Positions 7,355 to 14,915 are shown, numbered from the stretch's first letter. The stretch: DNA of 27,053 bases from JBMNUL01 sp050946255 (GCA_050946255.1 JBMNUL010000014.1:1-27053); one strand, 5' to 3'. Notes: generated by a model not told the origin, from the letters alone. A program made the numbers and translations.

Positions 7355-8095
7355 TCAGTCGGGCAGGTAGTAGCGGGTCTTTCCGGCGGTTGCCTTCCCG
7401 AACTCGATGGCCTGCTGCGGGCACCCTCCGATGCAAGCGTTGCACTGGGTGCAGTTGTCTCCCCACGTGGGCTTCCCATCTACGATCCGGATGTTGGAAA
7501 GCGGGCAACGCGAGGCGCATGTGCCGCATCCGTTGCACTTCTCTGTCACGAAGAACTTCTTCGCGTTGATCTGCGTCGCGTACATGAGCGGGTTCATGAT
7601 CGTGGACATGTAAGACTTGCCAGGCTGCTCCTCGGGGAGCTTCGACCCGCTTGCGATGATCTGGGCAGTCTCGGCGATCTTGGGCTCGGCTTCGGCGAGC
7701 ACCTTGTCGTTTTGCTCCTTTGACTGGGTGAGTCCGGCGCTGCAATAGCCCTGCGGCATGATGATCGAGCGGAACCCCATCACCTCGAAGCCCTTGGCCT
7801 GCGCCAGCTTGAGCACGTAGCGCACCGTGACCCACGGGGTGGAAGCGCAGGTGGCGACGAAGTACGCCTGCCGGCTTCCCGCGAACTGGGAGCGCTCGAT
7901 GAAATTTGTCATCACGCGTGGGTAGCGGCCTCCGTAGACCGGTCCCACGAAGACGTATGGCCTCTCGGAGGAATAGTTGCCTGAGCTGCCCTCGCGAAGG
8001 TGCACTGCGATGTCCTCGATGTCGTCTCCGGTCGCCTCGGCGATGGTCTTCGCAACGTGCCTGCTGTTTCCAGTGCCTGAGAAGTACAAGATCAT
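7355..8095 (-). CDS. EFR1-type flavodoxin-ferredoxin fusion
   Basis: A 246-aa cytosolic electron-transfer protein. Residues 1-150 are a flavodoxin-like domain with the FMN phosphate loop SGTGNS at 6-11 and a VGPVYGGRYP loop at about 50-59. Residues 185-230 are a bacterial 2[4Fe-4S] ferredoxin with two CxxCxxCxxxCP motifs (C187, C190, C193, C197 and C215, C218, C221, C225). This domain order is the EFR1 family. The second motif is followed by a short tail. It lies 35 bp downstream of an ArsR gene on the same strand, and both probably share the promoter at 8594-8622. Reduced flavodoxin-ferredoxin fusions of this kind shuttle low-potential electrons in anaerobes; the partner enzyme is unknown. 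Confidence 0.92.
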   Translation of the reverse strand: MILYFSGTGNSRHVAKTIAEATGDDIEDIAVHLREGSSGNYSSERPYVFVGPVYGGRYPRVMTNFIERSQFAGSRQAYFVATCASTPWVTVRYVLKLAQAKGFEVMGFRSIIMPQGYCSAGLTQSKEQNDKVLAEAEPKIAETAQIIASGSKLPEEQPGKSYMSTIMNPLMYATQINAKKFFVTEKCNGCGTCASRCPLSNIRIVDGKPTWGDNCTQCNACIGGCPQQAIEFGKATAGKTRYYLPD

Positions 8096-8130
8096 TTTCT
8101 GCCCCTTTTCGTTGTCGAACTCGGCTCTGA

Positions 8131-8547
8131 TTAGTTTGCAAATCGTTCCGACTTCGGGTCGCTTCTGTCGGGAAGCCTGCTCACGACCCGCTTTGCGTGG
8201 GAGAGGGTCTTGATTAGCTGGTCGAGCGCCTTGGCCGTCTCATCGAAGTAGTAGAAGTTGCGAGTCCCCTCCTTGCGCATCTTCACAATGCCAGCGTCCT
8301 TGAGGATCTGCAGGTGATGGGAGACCGCCGGACGCGACAGCGATGTGCGCGAGGCGATGTCGTTGACGCGAAGGCCCTCGCAGTTACCCGACTGCATCAT
8401 GACGATGATGAGGTGCTGCCTCGTCTCGTCGCCCAGCGCCGTCAGGATCTTGTGCGACTGTTCGAACTCCTTGGCAATCGCGGCCACCTCCCGGGCTTCC
8501 TCACTAGATGGCCTACCGTTCTCCATACCTAGCCGCTTTTCCTCCAT
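8131..8547 (-). CDS. ArsR-family winged-helix repressor
   Basis: A 138-aa regulator. The winged helix is plain: ILTALGDETRQHLIIVMMQS, then LRVNDIASRTSLSRPAVSHH, then LQILKDAGIVKMRKEGTRNF, then YYF. This is the ArsR/SmtB fold including the SRPAVSHHLQILKDAGIV recognition region. The classical metal-binding ELCVCD motif is absent (the helix reads NDIASRTSLSRP), so it probably senses something other than arsenic or cadmium, perhaps a redox or organic signal. It leads a two-gene operon with the EFR1 protein. Two in-frame starts are possible (8547 and 8526). I prefer 8547, preceded by GAGAGG. A palindrome directly downstream of the -10 box (8577-8592) is a likely operator, implying autorepression. 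Confidence 0.9.
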   Translation of the reverse strand: MEEKRLGMENGRPSSEEAREVAAIAKEFEQSHKILTALGDETRQHLIIVMMQSGNCEGLRVNDIASRTSLSRPAVSHHLQILKDAGIVKMRKEGTRNFYYFDETAKALDQLIKTLSHAKRVVSRLPDRSDPKSERFAN

Positions 8548-8576
8548 GCCCGCTGGCCTCTCGCATCCGTCTGTTC

Positions 8577-8592
8577 GTTTAATCGCTTAAAC
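8577..8592. promoter_or_regulatory. Candidate ArsR operator
   Basis: GTTTAA-TCGC-TTAAAC is a perfect 6-bp inverted repeat with a 4-bp centre, two bases downstream of the -10 box of the ArsR-EFR1 promoter. Size, AT-rich arms and placement fit an ArsR dimer site. Inferred. Confidence 0.55.
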
Positions 8593-8593
8593 A

Positions 8594-8622
8594 ATTAGAA
8601 CATTGTCTCAGAGGGGTGGCAA
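8594..8622 (-). promoter_or_regulatory. Promoter of the ArsR-EFR1 operon
   Basis: On the minus strand TTGCCA (8617-8622), a 17-bp spacer and TCTAAT (8594-8599) each match the sigma-70 consensus at 5/6 positions. It is the best promoter in the window by eye. Confidence 0.65.
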
Positions 8623-8640
8623 TATTCGTAAAGAAAGTCG

Positions 8641-8966
8641 ATACCAACTGATTCGGCTTCGGGGGTACATGCGGGTGTTGGGTGATTTGAGTGTGACCAT
8701 AGCTAGATTCGGGGTGCGGCTCAAGTGCCTGTCCGAGACTGCAAACGTGCGGCAACGCAGCGAACCTGGCTAGGTCTTTTTATTTATACCGACAATCTAG
8801 GGGTAGGTCGCACTGGACTTCTGGAAGCTATGGCGAGCACCTTTCAAAATACTAGCCACATTATTGGAAGTAATTGTCATCGAGCATTAGGGAAAATTTG
8901 CGTTTTTTAATCCAAAACTTGCGTTATAGAACGCGAAATTTTTCGTTGATAACGCAAAAATAACGG
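8641..8966. other. Gene-free gap with AT-rich inverted repeat
   Basis: I find no supportable gene here. The distal part is very AT-rich. TTGCGTTAT (8919-8927) and ATAACGCAA (8949-8957) form a perfect 9-bp inverted repeat around a 21-bp centre that itself holds a weaker CGAAA/TTTCG pair. Further GCGTT/AACG words are scattered around it. This may be the operator or promoter of the broken gene at 8967. Confidence 0.4.
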
Positions 8967-9771
8967 ATGTTGAGCGTAATTACAGCGCAAATTCAAAAAA
9001 ATAACGTTAATAATATGGATCTCGTCGATATCGATGGCAAGAGCGTGGTGGTTGCTCATGTCGAAGGTATCCCAATCGGGCGACAACCTGTCTATCGTAC
9101 CGCTGCGGGGAGTACGAAGGGTTCTTTCGTTCGTGTTGGGGACCAGGATCTGCGCATGACCCCAATGGAACTTTATGAGATAGAGGCTTTTAGAAATGCC
9201 GTTCGTGATGATAGAAGCGTCCCGGACAAATCCAGACCGAGCATGCTCGATTCCGACTTAGTCGCCGACTTCGTGAGGCTCGCGAAGGATAACAGGCCGA
9301 AGTTGAGGAATCGGTCTGATGAGGAGGTTCTCGAGCTAACTGGCGCCACGCTGGAAGGGCGCCCGACCCTCGCCGGCCTCATGGTTCTCTCGGACTATCC
9401 CCAGCAGGAGTACCCCAATCTCGGGATAATCGCAATTGCCGTTGCGGGTGAGACGATTGGTCAAGACGAACAGGGAAACAGCTTCCTCGACAACAAGCAC
9501 CTCGAGGGCCCGATTGCAGAGATGGTCGACGACGCAATGGCGTTCGTTAGGCGTAACACTAGGACACGGACGGTCGTTTCGGAAGTACGCAATTCTTCTT
9601 TTCTGCGAAGTTCCTCGCAGCAAGTCGGAAATCGCGAGACGGTTTGGGGTCACCTCGGGATACGTCTCGAGAGCATACCTCTTGCCAATGGTTGAAGATG
9701 GGGTCCTCGCCCTCACGATCCCCGAGCATCCTCGGAGCAAGAACCAGCGTTTCGTTGCCCACGGGCGGTAA
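8967..9771 (+). pseudogene. Broken AlbA-type (Schlafen-like) ATP-binding regulator
   Basis: Remnant of a putative ATP-binding HTH protein with an AlbA_2 domain. The first part reads DIDGKSVVVAHVEGIPIGRQ, then PVYRTAAGSTKGSFVRVGDQ, then DLRMTPMELYEIEAF, which is the second half of the AlbA_2 domain; its first ~60-70 residues are missing. The frame runs sensibly to NTRTRTVV (about 9580). From there the true sequence continues in another frame: SKSEIARRFGVTSGYVSRAY, then LLPMVEDGVLALTIPEHPRS and KNQ, ending at TAA 9769-9771, the usual C-terminal winged helix. A whole middle section (the HRDY region of such proteins) is also absent. It therefore has at least an N-terminal loss, an internal deletion and a frameshift. 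No ribosome binding site precedes 8967. Intact relatives act as regulators or in phage defence. Confidence 0.75.
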
Positions 9772-9861
9772 TGAGCCCCGATAATTTCGGACCATTGTTT
9801 CAAGAGAGTCATCCAAACAGAGGCCGAAGCTAGGGGGAGGCTGCATTGCATTCCGACCCGA

Positions 9862-9902
9862 TGCACCCGGTAGTTCGCGTCGCCCCCCGCTGCACCCGGT
9901 AG
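9862..9902. repeat. Direct repeats, possible insertion-sequence end
   Basis: TGCACCCGGTAG occurs at 9862-9873 and again at 9891-9902, each followed by a similar GC-rich tail (TTCGCGTCGCC and ATTGCGCCGCC). Short subterminal repeats starting with TG are typical of IS21-type ends, but no transposase is adjacent. The rest of 9772-10050 holds no gene I can support. Confidence 0.35.
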
Positions 9903-9949
9903 ATTGCGCCGCCGAATGCTGCCCCTTCGCTAAGTGCGATTTTTCGTCG

Positions 9950-9973
9950 TTAGAGTCAGTTCTGGAACTCTAA
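9950..9973. promoter_or_regulatory. Inverted repeat upstream of the Fic gene
   Basis: TTAGAG (9950-9955) and CTCTAA (9968-9973) flank a second small pair, GTTC-TG-GAAC. A related CTTAGAAG word follows further downstream. It lies about 80 bp before the Fic N-terminal ATG at 10051, so it is a candidate operator or leader hairpin. Confidence 0.35.
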
Positions 9974-10050
9974 GCCCAATTTTCTTCAATTTTTTGGTCT
10001 TAGAAGTTTTTCCAGAGCTGTAATGACGGCAATTCGTTCTTAGGGACGAC

Positions 10051-10175
10051 ATGAAATGGATTGATGCAGGGCAAGGGTTTCTGCGGAAGAATCTTGTGGG
10101 AAACTTGCGTACTACTCCTTCGTTCCAAGTCTACTGCAGACCGTTGCTCATTCTCTTGAGTTCAGCAGGGATGGG
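10051..10175 (+). pseudogene. Frameshifted N-terminal part of the Fic gene
   Basis: An ATG at 10051, with AGGG a few bases before it, opens MKWIDAGQGFLRKNLVGN. Around 10105-10112 the sensible reading moves by one base into the Fic frame, which continues YYSFVPSLLQTVAHSLEFSR without a stop into the downstream gene. Fic proteins of this type normally carry such an N-terminus (a start, a short loop, then a Y-x-x-F-x-P segment) before the SxxIEGT helix. The simplest reading is a one-base deletion. A sequencing error would look the same. Confidence 0.5.
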
Positions 10176-11222
10176 ATGCTGAAGCTGTCAGAGTGCTCGA
10201 ACGCCCTCGGCAGGCTCGAGGGCATGCTGAGATTCGTCCCGAACGCCAAGATGTATTTGACGATGTATGTCAGAAAGGAAGCCTTGCTCTCCGCACAGAT
10301 CGAAGGCACCCAGTGCACCTTCGATGACGTCCTGAATCCAGAGCTCCCGGAGTTGGCTGAGAAAGACGTTGCCGACGTCGTCGCATACGTACGTGCTACT
10401 AAATACGCGATTCGTCGGATGAAAGAGCTCCCTCTGTGCACGAGGCTCTTTCGAGAGATTCACTCGGAGCTTCTTCGGGACACGCGCGGATCGGATAAGA
10501 ACCCCGGCGAGATGAGAAGGTCGCAGAACTGGGTCGGGCCTGTAGGATGCACGATTTCGGAGGCGGAATACGTTCCGCCGAACGTCGAGGACATGCATGA
10601 TGCCCTGTCGGATCTCGAGAAATTCATCAACGAGAAAAGCTCCAAAGACCCGATAGTGAAGGCGGCCCTTGTTCACTACCAGTTCGAGACCATCCATCCG
10701 TTTCTTGATGGAAACGGGCGTCTGGGGCGGTTGCTCATCATGCTTTCCCTAATGAACGATGGCGTGCTGACCAAGGCGTCCTTCTACCCCTCCTACCAGC
10801 TCAAGGTAAGGAGGGGCGAGTACTACCAGAGGCTGATGGGAGTCCACGAGAGAGGCGAGTACGCTGCATGGGTGGAATTCTTCTGTTCGTGCCTCAGCGT
10901 CTCCGCCCATGACGCGTCTGAAACTCTCGAGCGGCTTTCGGATCTTCACGAGGAGGCTGAGCGAATGATTGACCACTCGCTGGGGAGGTCGGGGCCAAGT
11001 GCGCGAAGGCTGCTCTCCCTTCTGGAGGCGAATCCCATCGTGAGAGTGAGCTTCATCGCGGATCGGCTCGGCGTTTCTAACTCCACTGCGAACAACTTGG
11101 TTTCGGAATTCATCAAGATGGGAATTCTCCGCAAGCAAGATGCTAGCAAGCAGCGCTATCGGGTTTTCGTGTACGAGGACTACCTCGCCCTGCTGAGGAA
11201 GGGCGACCAGCCCCTCTCATGA
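10176..11222 (+). CDS. Fic-family AMPylase/protein adenylyltransferase
   Basis: A 348-aa reading of a Fic protein, which transfers AMP (sometimes other nucleotides) to target proteins. The catalytic motif HPFLDGNGRLGR starts at H174 and is intact. An N-terminal inhibitory motif, S39-x3-E43-G44 in LSAQIEGTQ, fits class II Fic proteins, in which this glutamate blocks ATP until relieved. A C-terminal winged helix (RRLLSLLEANPIVRVSFIAD, then RLGVSNSTANNLVSEFIKMG) suggests DNA binding or autoregulation. The ATG at 10176 has a weak site and lies inside the Fic N-terminal domain: in-frame codons upstream encode YYSFVP and the first helix, so the real protein probably started at 10051 and has suffered a frameshift. 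If only this shorter form is made, the core fold and motif are still present. No antitoxin gene is adjacent. Confidence 0.85.
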   Translation: MLKLSECSNALGRLEGMLRFVPNAKMYLTMYVRKEALLSAQIEGTQCTFDDVLNPELPELAEKDVADVVAYVRATKYAIRRMKELPLCTRLFREIHSELLRDTRGSDKNPGEMRRSQNWVGPVGCTISEAEYVPPNVEDMHDALSDLEKFINEKSSKDPIVKAALVHYQFETIHPFLDGNGRLGRLLIMLSLMNDGVLTKASFYPSYQLKVRRGEYYQRLMGVHERGEYAAWVEFFCSCLSVSAHDASETLERLSDLHEEAERMIDHSLGRSGPSARRLLSLLEANPIVRVSFIADRLGVSNSTANNLVSEFIKMGILRKQDASKQRYRVFVYEDYLALLRKGDQPLS

Positions 11223-11364
11223 GGAAGTCACGGGTTGCCTCCACCTTGCCCGATTTCGGCTTGCTCATGATGGGCTGAACGATGCAGACATGCTGCACGG
11301 GAGTGTCGCCCACGATGTACACGACCGTGATAATGATGCTCCCGCCAAAGGGGGAAGCGCAGTC

Positions 11365-11458
11365 TGGGGCTTCAAGACCAGGGAAGAGGCGCAGCAGGAG
11401 ATATTCAGGTGCATCGGACTCTATTACATCAGGCAGAGAATGTGCTGCAAACGGCGGC
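11365..11458 (+). mobile_element. IS3-family transposase remnant
   Basis: One frame reads WGFKTREEAQQEIFRCIGLY, then YIRQRMCCKRR. This matches the C-terminal end of IS3/IS150-type OrfB transposases (FKTREEAQxxIFxYIExYYNxxRxHxxLGY...). Only about 31 residues remain. The DDE catalytic residues are upstream in the family and are absent here. The fragment lies directly beside a low-GC hydrolase gene. The region 11223-11364 shows nothing else I can assign. Confidence 0.65.
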
Positions 11459-11489
11459 TTGTTTTTGTCATTAATACAACCGGTGCAAA

Positions 11490-12383
11490 CTACTGTTCTC
11501 CTGTGAATTCCAAAACAGCTTCTTTGATTTCCTCGCTGTGCCCCTCCATTAAATGTTCACCGCTTTCAAAGGAAATGAAGGTGCAGTTCGGAAACCTTTT
11601 AACCGCCTTTTCTGCGTCTTCATAGCTTGCCAGTTTATCGTCCTTGGCGTGGATGACCAATGTCGGCACTTGCAGATCCTCAATACGGTAATCGTCGTAA
11701 TTTCTCGCCATATCGATATTTGTCACAGAAGCATCCAGCACCACGCCATCTTTTCTTTCATCAATAGGAAGCATGGTGTAGATCGTAGACGGATCCATGC
11801 CCATGATCGGTTCAAACAATGGGCTCATAAGAAACATTGCATAGTTATTGCACAGGAACTCGGGTGGTCCTGCATATTCAGGATATTCTTCTGGTTTTTC
11901 TGTATATGGCATTGCAGAGCTATATAGAATCAGTCCTTTTGTTCGTTCTGGATAATCCAAAGCGAAGCGAATGGCGACGCTCCCACCTGCCGATGTCGCC
12001 AGAAGATACACCTTCTCAATTCCTAGTTTATCTAGCAGTTCCACATATGCTTTTGCCTGCTCGGCGGGAGTACCGTCGCCCAGAATATCGCTGCCTAAAT
12101 ACCCGAACCGTGATGGTGCGATAATCCTGTAATCTGAACTGAAGTCTTTGCAGGTGTCGTATGCTTGGTCGTAACCGCCGAATATTCCGTGCACGGACAA
12201 AATCGTTTCGCCTTCGCCCGTGTCAACATAGGTCATATTTCCGTAACTAAGCTGAGCTGTTTCTGCTCCGTAAGAGGCGAGCCTTTCGTTGCTCTCAGTC
12301 ACGGCAATACTGCACCGTATTCCCTGAACGACAAGGTATGCCGCAAGTACAAGTAGAACGCCCCCAACAATGTATTTCCACAT
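11490..12383 (-). CDS. Membrane-anchored alpha/beta hydrolase
   Basis: A 297-aa alpha/beta hydrolase. Residues 1-25 form a hydrophobic anchor or uncleaved signal (MWKYIVGGVLLVLAAYLVVQ), placing the enzyme on the outer face of the membrane. The core follows: an oxyanion-region HGIFGGYD, the nucleophile elbow ATSAGGS (the first Gly of GxSxG is replaced by Ala), the acid in HAKDDKL, and the histidine in SGEHLMEGH. A complete triad is therefore likely. Family members cleave esters, lactones or similar bonds; the substrate is unknown. Base composition is clearly lower in GC than in its neighbours and the codon choice is Firmicutes-like. Together with the adjacent IS3 remnant this suggests horizontal acquisition. 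The start at 12383 has AGAGGAAGAAAGG somewhat far upstream. Confidence 0.88.
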   Translation of the reverse strand: MWKYIVGGVLLVLAAYLVVQGIRCSIAVTESNERLASYGAETAQLSYGNMTYVDTGEGETILSVHGIFGGYDQAYDTCKDFSSDYRIIAPSRFGYLGSDILGDGTPAEQAKAYVELLDKLGIEKVYLLATSAGGSVAIRFALDYPERTKGLILYSSAMPYTEKPEEYPEYAGPPEFLCNNYAMFLMSPLFEPIMGMDPSTIYTMLPIDERKDGVVLDASVTNIDMARNYDDYRIEDLQVPTLVIHAKDDKLASYEDAEKAVKRFPNCTFISFESGEHLMEGHSEEIKEAVLEFTGEQ

Positions 12384-12602
12384 TCGCTTGTACCAAGCCT
12401 TTCTTCCTCTCGCTCATGATGCCCCTCTGCTGCGAAAGCATTGCAAAATCCCTGTAACGCCTAGGTCAATTTCTGATTTGCTTCTTCAACCGTATAAGGA
12501 GGATTCCTGTAGGGCTTCTGGCAGCTTCACTCGCTGTGCTGCATTTCCCGTCTTTTCTAACAACCACCAGCAAAAAAGGGGAAGTGATAATTTGCGGTAC
12601 GG

Positions 12603-12815
12603 ATGGGCGATTTCTTGTTGGGCAACGATGGAGGCTGTGAGGGGGTCAAGTCGCAGGTCTGCTACAATCCGTGGGTGTCTGCGAGCCTTCACATCGAGGG
12701 CTATGTTGCTCTAGAGAAGGGGCTGATTCACATCGTGCCCTCGGGTCCCTTCGACCTCTATACTACAGACGTCAACCGGATGGCCCATTTCACCGGGGGG
12801 AGCACGAAGGGCTGA
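12603..12815 (+). CDS. Possible small protein or gene remnant
   Basis: A 70-codon frame with protein-like composition (CYNPWVSASLHIEGYVALEK, then GLIHIVPSGPFDLYTTD) ends in TGA 30 bp before the lipoprotein start. Two stop codons lie just upstream of the ATG and no ribosome binding site is close, so it may be the tail of a lost gene rather than an intact one. I recognise no family. The stretch from 12384 to 12602 contains no gene I can support. GC content rises sharply near 12600, which suggests a junction. Confidence 0.3.
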   Translation: MGDFLLGNDGGCEGVKSQVCYNPWVSASLHIEGYVALEKGLIHIVPSGPFDLYTTDVNRMAHFTGGSTKG

Positions 12816-12845
12816 AAGGGACGTCGCGCTGTTAGGAGCTTCTCT

Positions 12846-13589
12846 ATGAATATGCCAACTTGTATCACCAGACCGTTCGGCGCCCTGGCGCGCATTGGCG
12901 CTTTGGCGCTGGCATGCCTTCTCGTCATGATTGCCATCGCGGGGTGTTCGGGAGTCGGGAGCAATGGGGTGGAGAACGTGTTCGATGAGATCGTGCTCAC
13001 GAGTCCCACGAGTGCTAACGAGAGCATCTTTGGCAGCGTGGAGGCCCAGACCCCGACCGGCTTTGAACAGCTTGCGCCCAGCGGAACAGACCCGCATGCT
13101 GGAGAGGTCGTGGTCTACGAGTACGTGGGCTCAGACTTGGGCGATCCCTGGGAGGAATCGGGGCTTGGCTCCGTGGACGACGCTGGCGAGGACCCGCGGG
13201 AGGCGTCTCTCGACGCCACCGTTCGCAGCGAGAGCTCGAAGCTTGATATTGTGTGCTGGACCCCCTCGCGTGTGGCGGCGGATGGCAAGGAGTACTATGC
13301 GGGCGTGGAGCTGACCTACGCCGTGGGTGACGATGGTCCCGCTCTCGCGGAGTATTACGAGCAGCGCGGCACGGACGGGAACTATTCGCTTCTGGACAGA
13401 GACGAGTGGCTCACCGCCACGGGCATGGACGGCGATGCGCTAGACTCGTGGGCGCAGCATGCAATCAGGGACCTCTACGTGGCGGGCTATCTTGACGCCA
13501 ACGTGGAGACCACGCTCTTCTCGATGGACGACCTTGGGAATGGCGTATCTCTCGAGGGGGATTTCCTGGCGCGCATGAGGGAGTCCTAG
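12846..13589 (+). CDS. Putative lipoprotein of unknown function
   Basis: A 247-aa predicted lipoprotein. The signal has a short basic region (R9, R16), a hydrophobic core (ALALACLLVMIAIA) and the lipobox IAGC with the lipidated cysteine at C34. After cleavage the mature protein is very acidic, begins with a flexible Ser/Gly-rich linker (SGVGSNG), and is attached to the outer face of the membrane. No enzymatic motif is recognisable. The later half is Asp/Glu- and Tyr-rich (DGNYSLLDRDEWLTATGMDG) and may bind cations or a partner protein. TAGGAG precedes the start by a good distance. A likely terminator follows at 13644-13680, so this is probably a single-gene unit. Such lipoproteins are frequent in Coriobacteriia, without assigned role. 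Confidence 0.82.
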   Translation: MNMPTCITRPFGALARIGALALACLLVMIAIAGCSGVGSNGVENVFDEIVLTSPTSANESIFGSVEAQTPTGFEQLAPSGTDPHAGEVVVYEYVGSDLGDPWEESGLGSVDDAGEDPREASLDATVRSESSKLDIVCWTPSRVAADGKEYYAGVELTYAVGDDGPALAEYYEQRGTDGNYSLLDRDEWLTATGMDGDALDSWAQHAIRDLYVAGYLDANVETTLFSMDDLGNGVSLEGDFLARMRES

Positions 13590-13643
13590 CATACGGCGCT
13601 CTCTTCGTCAGACTCGCCTCACGAAAGAGAGAAAAACTCACTG

Positions 13644-13680
13644 AATGCCTTCGGACAGGCCGTTTCGGGGGCATTTTTTC
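13644..13680 (+). terminator. Rho-independent terminator of the lipoprotein gene
   Basis: AATGCC (13644-13649) pairs with GGCATT at the distal side, a smaller CGG/CCG pair closes the inside, and a run of six T follows. It lies 55 bp after the lipoprotein stop, in the expected orientation. Confidence 0.6.
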
Positions 13681-13941
13681 ATGCTCTTTACCTGTGTTTT
13701 GCTCTGGCCAGCGTGGAATCCTTCGCCGAGCAGAAGCTTTTCGCTCATGCCCTTCTAGGTCTTCTGGTCCGCCTACGCCTTTTGCGTGTCCCTCACCTTA
13801 AGATTTACGGTGACAGAAAGCACGTCTTCTGCCTCGATTGGCTTCAAGCCGAGCTCTTCCTCGAGGTGAAAACCTTCTCAATCGCGCCCATTGCAGTAAA
13901 TTTGTTTGGAGCCTTTGGGACCCCGGTGATGCTGCCCGCCT
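13681..13941 (-). other. Gap with decayed coding-like pieces
   Basis: No intact gene. On the minus strand, directly after the SnoaL-like stop, two short frames look protein-like but are broken by stops and a shift: VPKAPNKFTAMGAIEKVF, then in another frame ELGLKPIEAEDVLSVTVNLK. They could be one decayed gene. I cannot name its family. Confidence 0.25.
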
Positions 13942-14703
13942 CTAAAACTTTCCGAGGTTTGTCAGCTCTTCCTTGCGCGGAATCGGTTCCCTGTTGTTCC
14001 AGTACTCCGCTATCCTCCCGTCCTCCAGCCTGAAGATGTCGAACTGCGCGTAGTCGTTCCCGTCGTCACGAACCTTCGAATAGGCTACGACATAGTCGCC
14101 CTGTCCCATCACCTTGAAGACGAATTCATAGCTGACGTTGTTTTCCACGAGATAGTCCCTGTACGCCTTCCCGCCCTGGCCCATCGACTGGCAGTGGTTT
14201 ACCATCTCCGGTGAAACATAGCGGTCGAACAGGTCGAGGTCCTTGTTCTGCATTATGTCTACCAGGAACCTCCTGACCGCCTTCTTGTTGTCTTCCGCCT
14301 GGCCCAGTTCCTCTATGTGGAACTCGCCGTAGATGGGGTCCACGGAGGTCTTCTCCTGCGGGTAGGCATCTATTACGTCCCAGTGCTCAACGATCCTCCC
14401 GTCGTCGTCAGACTCGAATATGTCGGTCGTGATCCACTGGGCTGCACCGTCATTCAGGTACTGGTGAACATGTAGGAAGACGAGGTTGCCGTCCTCGAGC
14501 GACCTGACTATATTCATCTTCCGCTTCGGGTTCCTCTTGAAGAAGTCCTCGAAAAACCTGCGGAATCCGTCCTTGCCATCTGGCACGCCCGTGCTGTGTT
14601 GGGTGTAGGTGTCTCCCATGTAGTTGTCCTGGACCTCTTTGATGTTCCCTTGCTCGATTCCTCTTATGTATAGGTTCTTCGCGTTCTCCATCTGCTTCGA
14701 CAT
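13942..14703 (-). CDS. Tandem SnoaL-like (NTF2-fold) protein
   Basis: A 253-aa soluble protein made of two similar SnoaL/NTF2-like domains, about residues 1-125 and 130-250. Each has an N-terminal helix, a Y/H-containing strand (YTQHSTGVPDGKDGFRRFFE in the first; VNHCQSMGQGGKAYRDYL in the second) and a closing sheet (VEHWDVIDAYP; AEYWNNREPIP). SnoaL-like proteins form a conical pocket and act as isomerases, cyclases or ligand binders; the repeated H/D residues in VxHWDxID could be catalytic, but the substrate is unknown. TAAGGAGGAG precedes the start. The gene is divergent from the sirtuin operon across a 254-bp region whose AT-rich palindrome overlaps this gene's predicted -10 box, so both directions are probably co-regulated. 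Confidence 0.85.
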   Translation of the reverse strand: MSKQMENAKNLYIRGIEQGNIKEVQDNYMGDTYTQHSTGVPDGKDGFRRFFEDFFKRNPKRKMNIVRSLEDGNLVFLHVHQYLNDGAAQWITTDIFESDDDGRIVEHWDVIDAYPQEKTSVDPIYGEFHIEELGQAEDNKKAVRRFLVDIMQNKDLDLFDRYVSPEMVNHCQSMGQGGKAYRDYLVENNVSYEFVFKVMGQGDYVVAYSKVRDDGNDYAQFDIFRLEDGRIAEYWNNREPIPRKEELTNLGKF

Positions 14704-14886
14704 TTTCTTGCTCCTCCTTAAGATTTTGATGCAGACGCGACGGACTGGCCCTGATTGGGTCCGTTTCGCTCACCGGTCCCCCGGATTCCTTCGGCCAGCG
14801 AGGTCTGCTTTTTGCAATAAGCCTCTGGAAAATGGCCATGTCACTATTATGCCCAAACCATTCCTCCAGAACTATTCACAACTTGT

Positions 14887-14909
14887 AATGTAATATGTTA
14901 TATTACATT
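14887..14909. promoter_or_regulatory. AT-rich palindromic operator of the divergent sirtuin locus
   Basis: AATGTAATAT-GTT-ATATTACATT is a perfect 10-bp inverted repeat with a 3-bp centre, standing out in a GC-rich genome. It lies between the SnoaL-like gene and the six-gene operon. Its right arm contains TGTTATATTACAT, found in reverse at 25813-25825 ahead of a TetR gene. It could be read by the operon's own Rrf2 protein (similar in size to NsrR-type sites), by the distant TetR protein, or by both. Confidence 0.7.
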
Positions 14910-14915
14910 TATCAA
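14887..14915 (-). promoter_or_regulatory. Candidate promoter of the SnoaL-like gene
   Basis: On the minus strand TTGATA (14910-14915), a 17-bp spacer and TACATT (14887-14892) resemble sigma-70 boxes. The palindrome fills the spacer and -10 box exactly, so binding there should repress transcription. A plus-strand promoter for the operon probably overlaps but is less clear. Confidence 0.45.

Noticed and set aside
7302..8141. Second minus-strand frame over the EFR1 gene
   Set aside because: Arg/His-rich shadow of the ferredoxin gene.
12711..13097. Minus-strand frame opposite the lipoprotein start
   Set aside because: The plus strand has a clear lipobox and ribosome binding site; the minus frame has no recognisable features.
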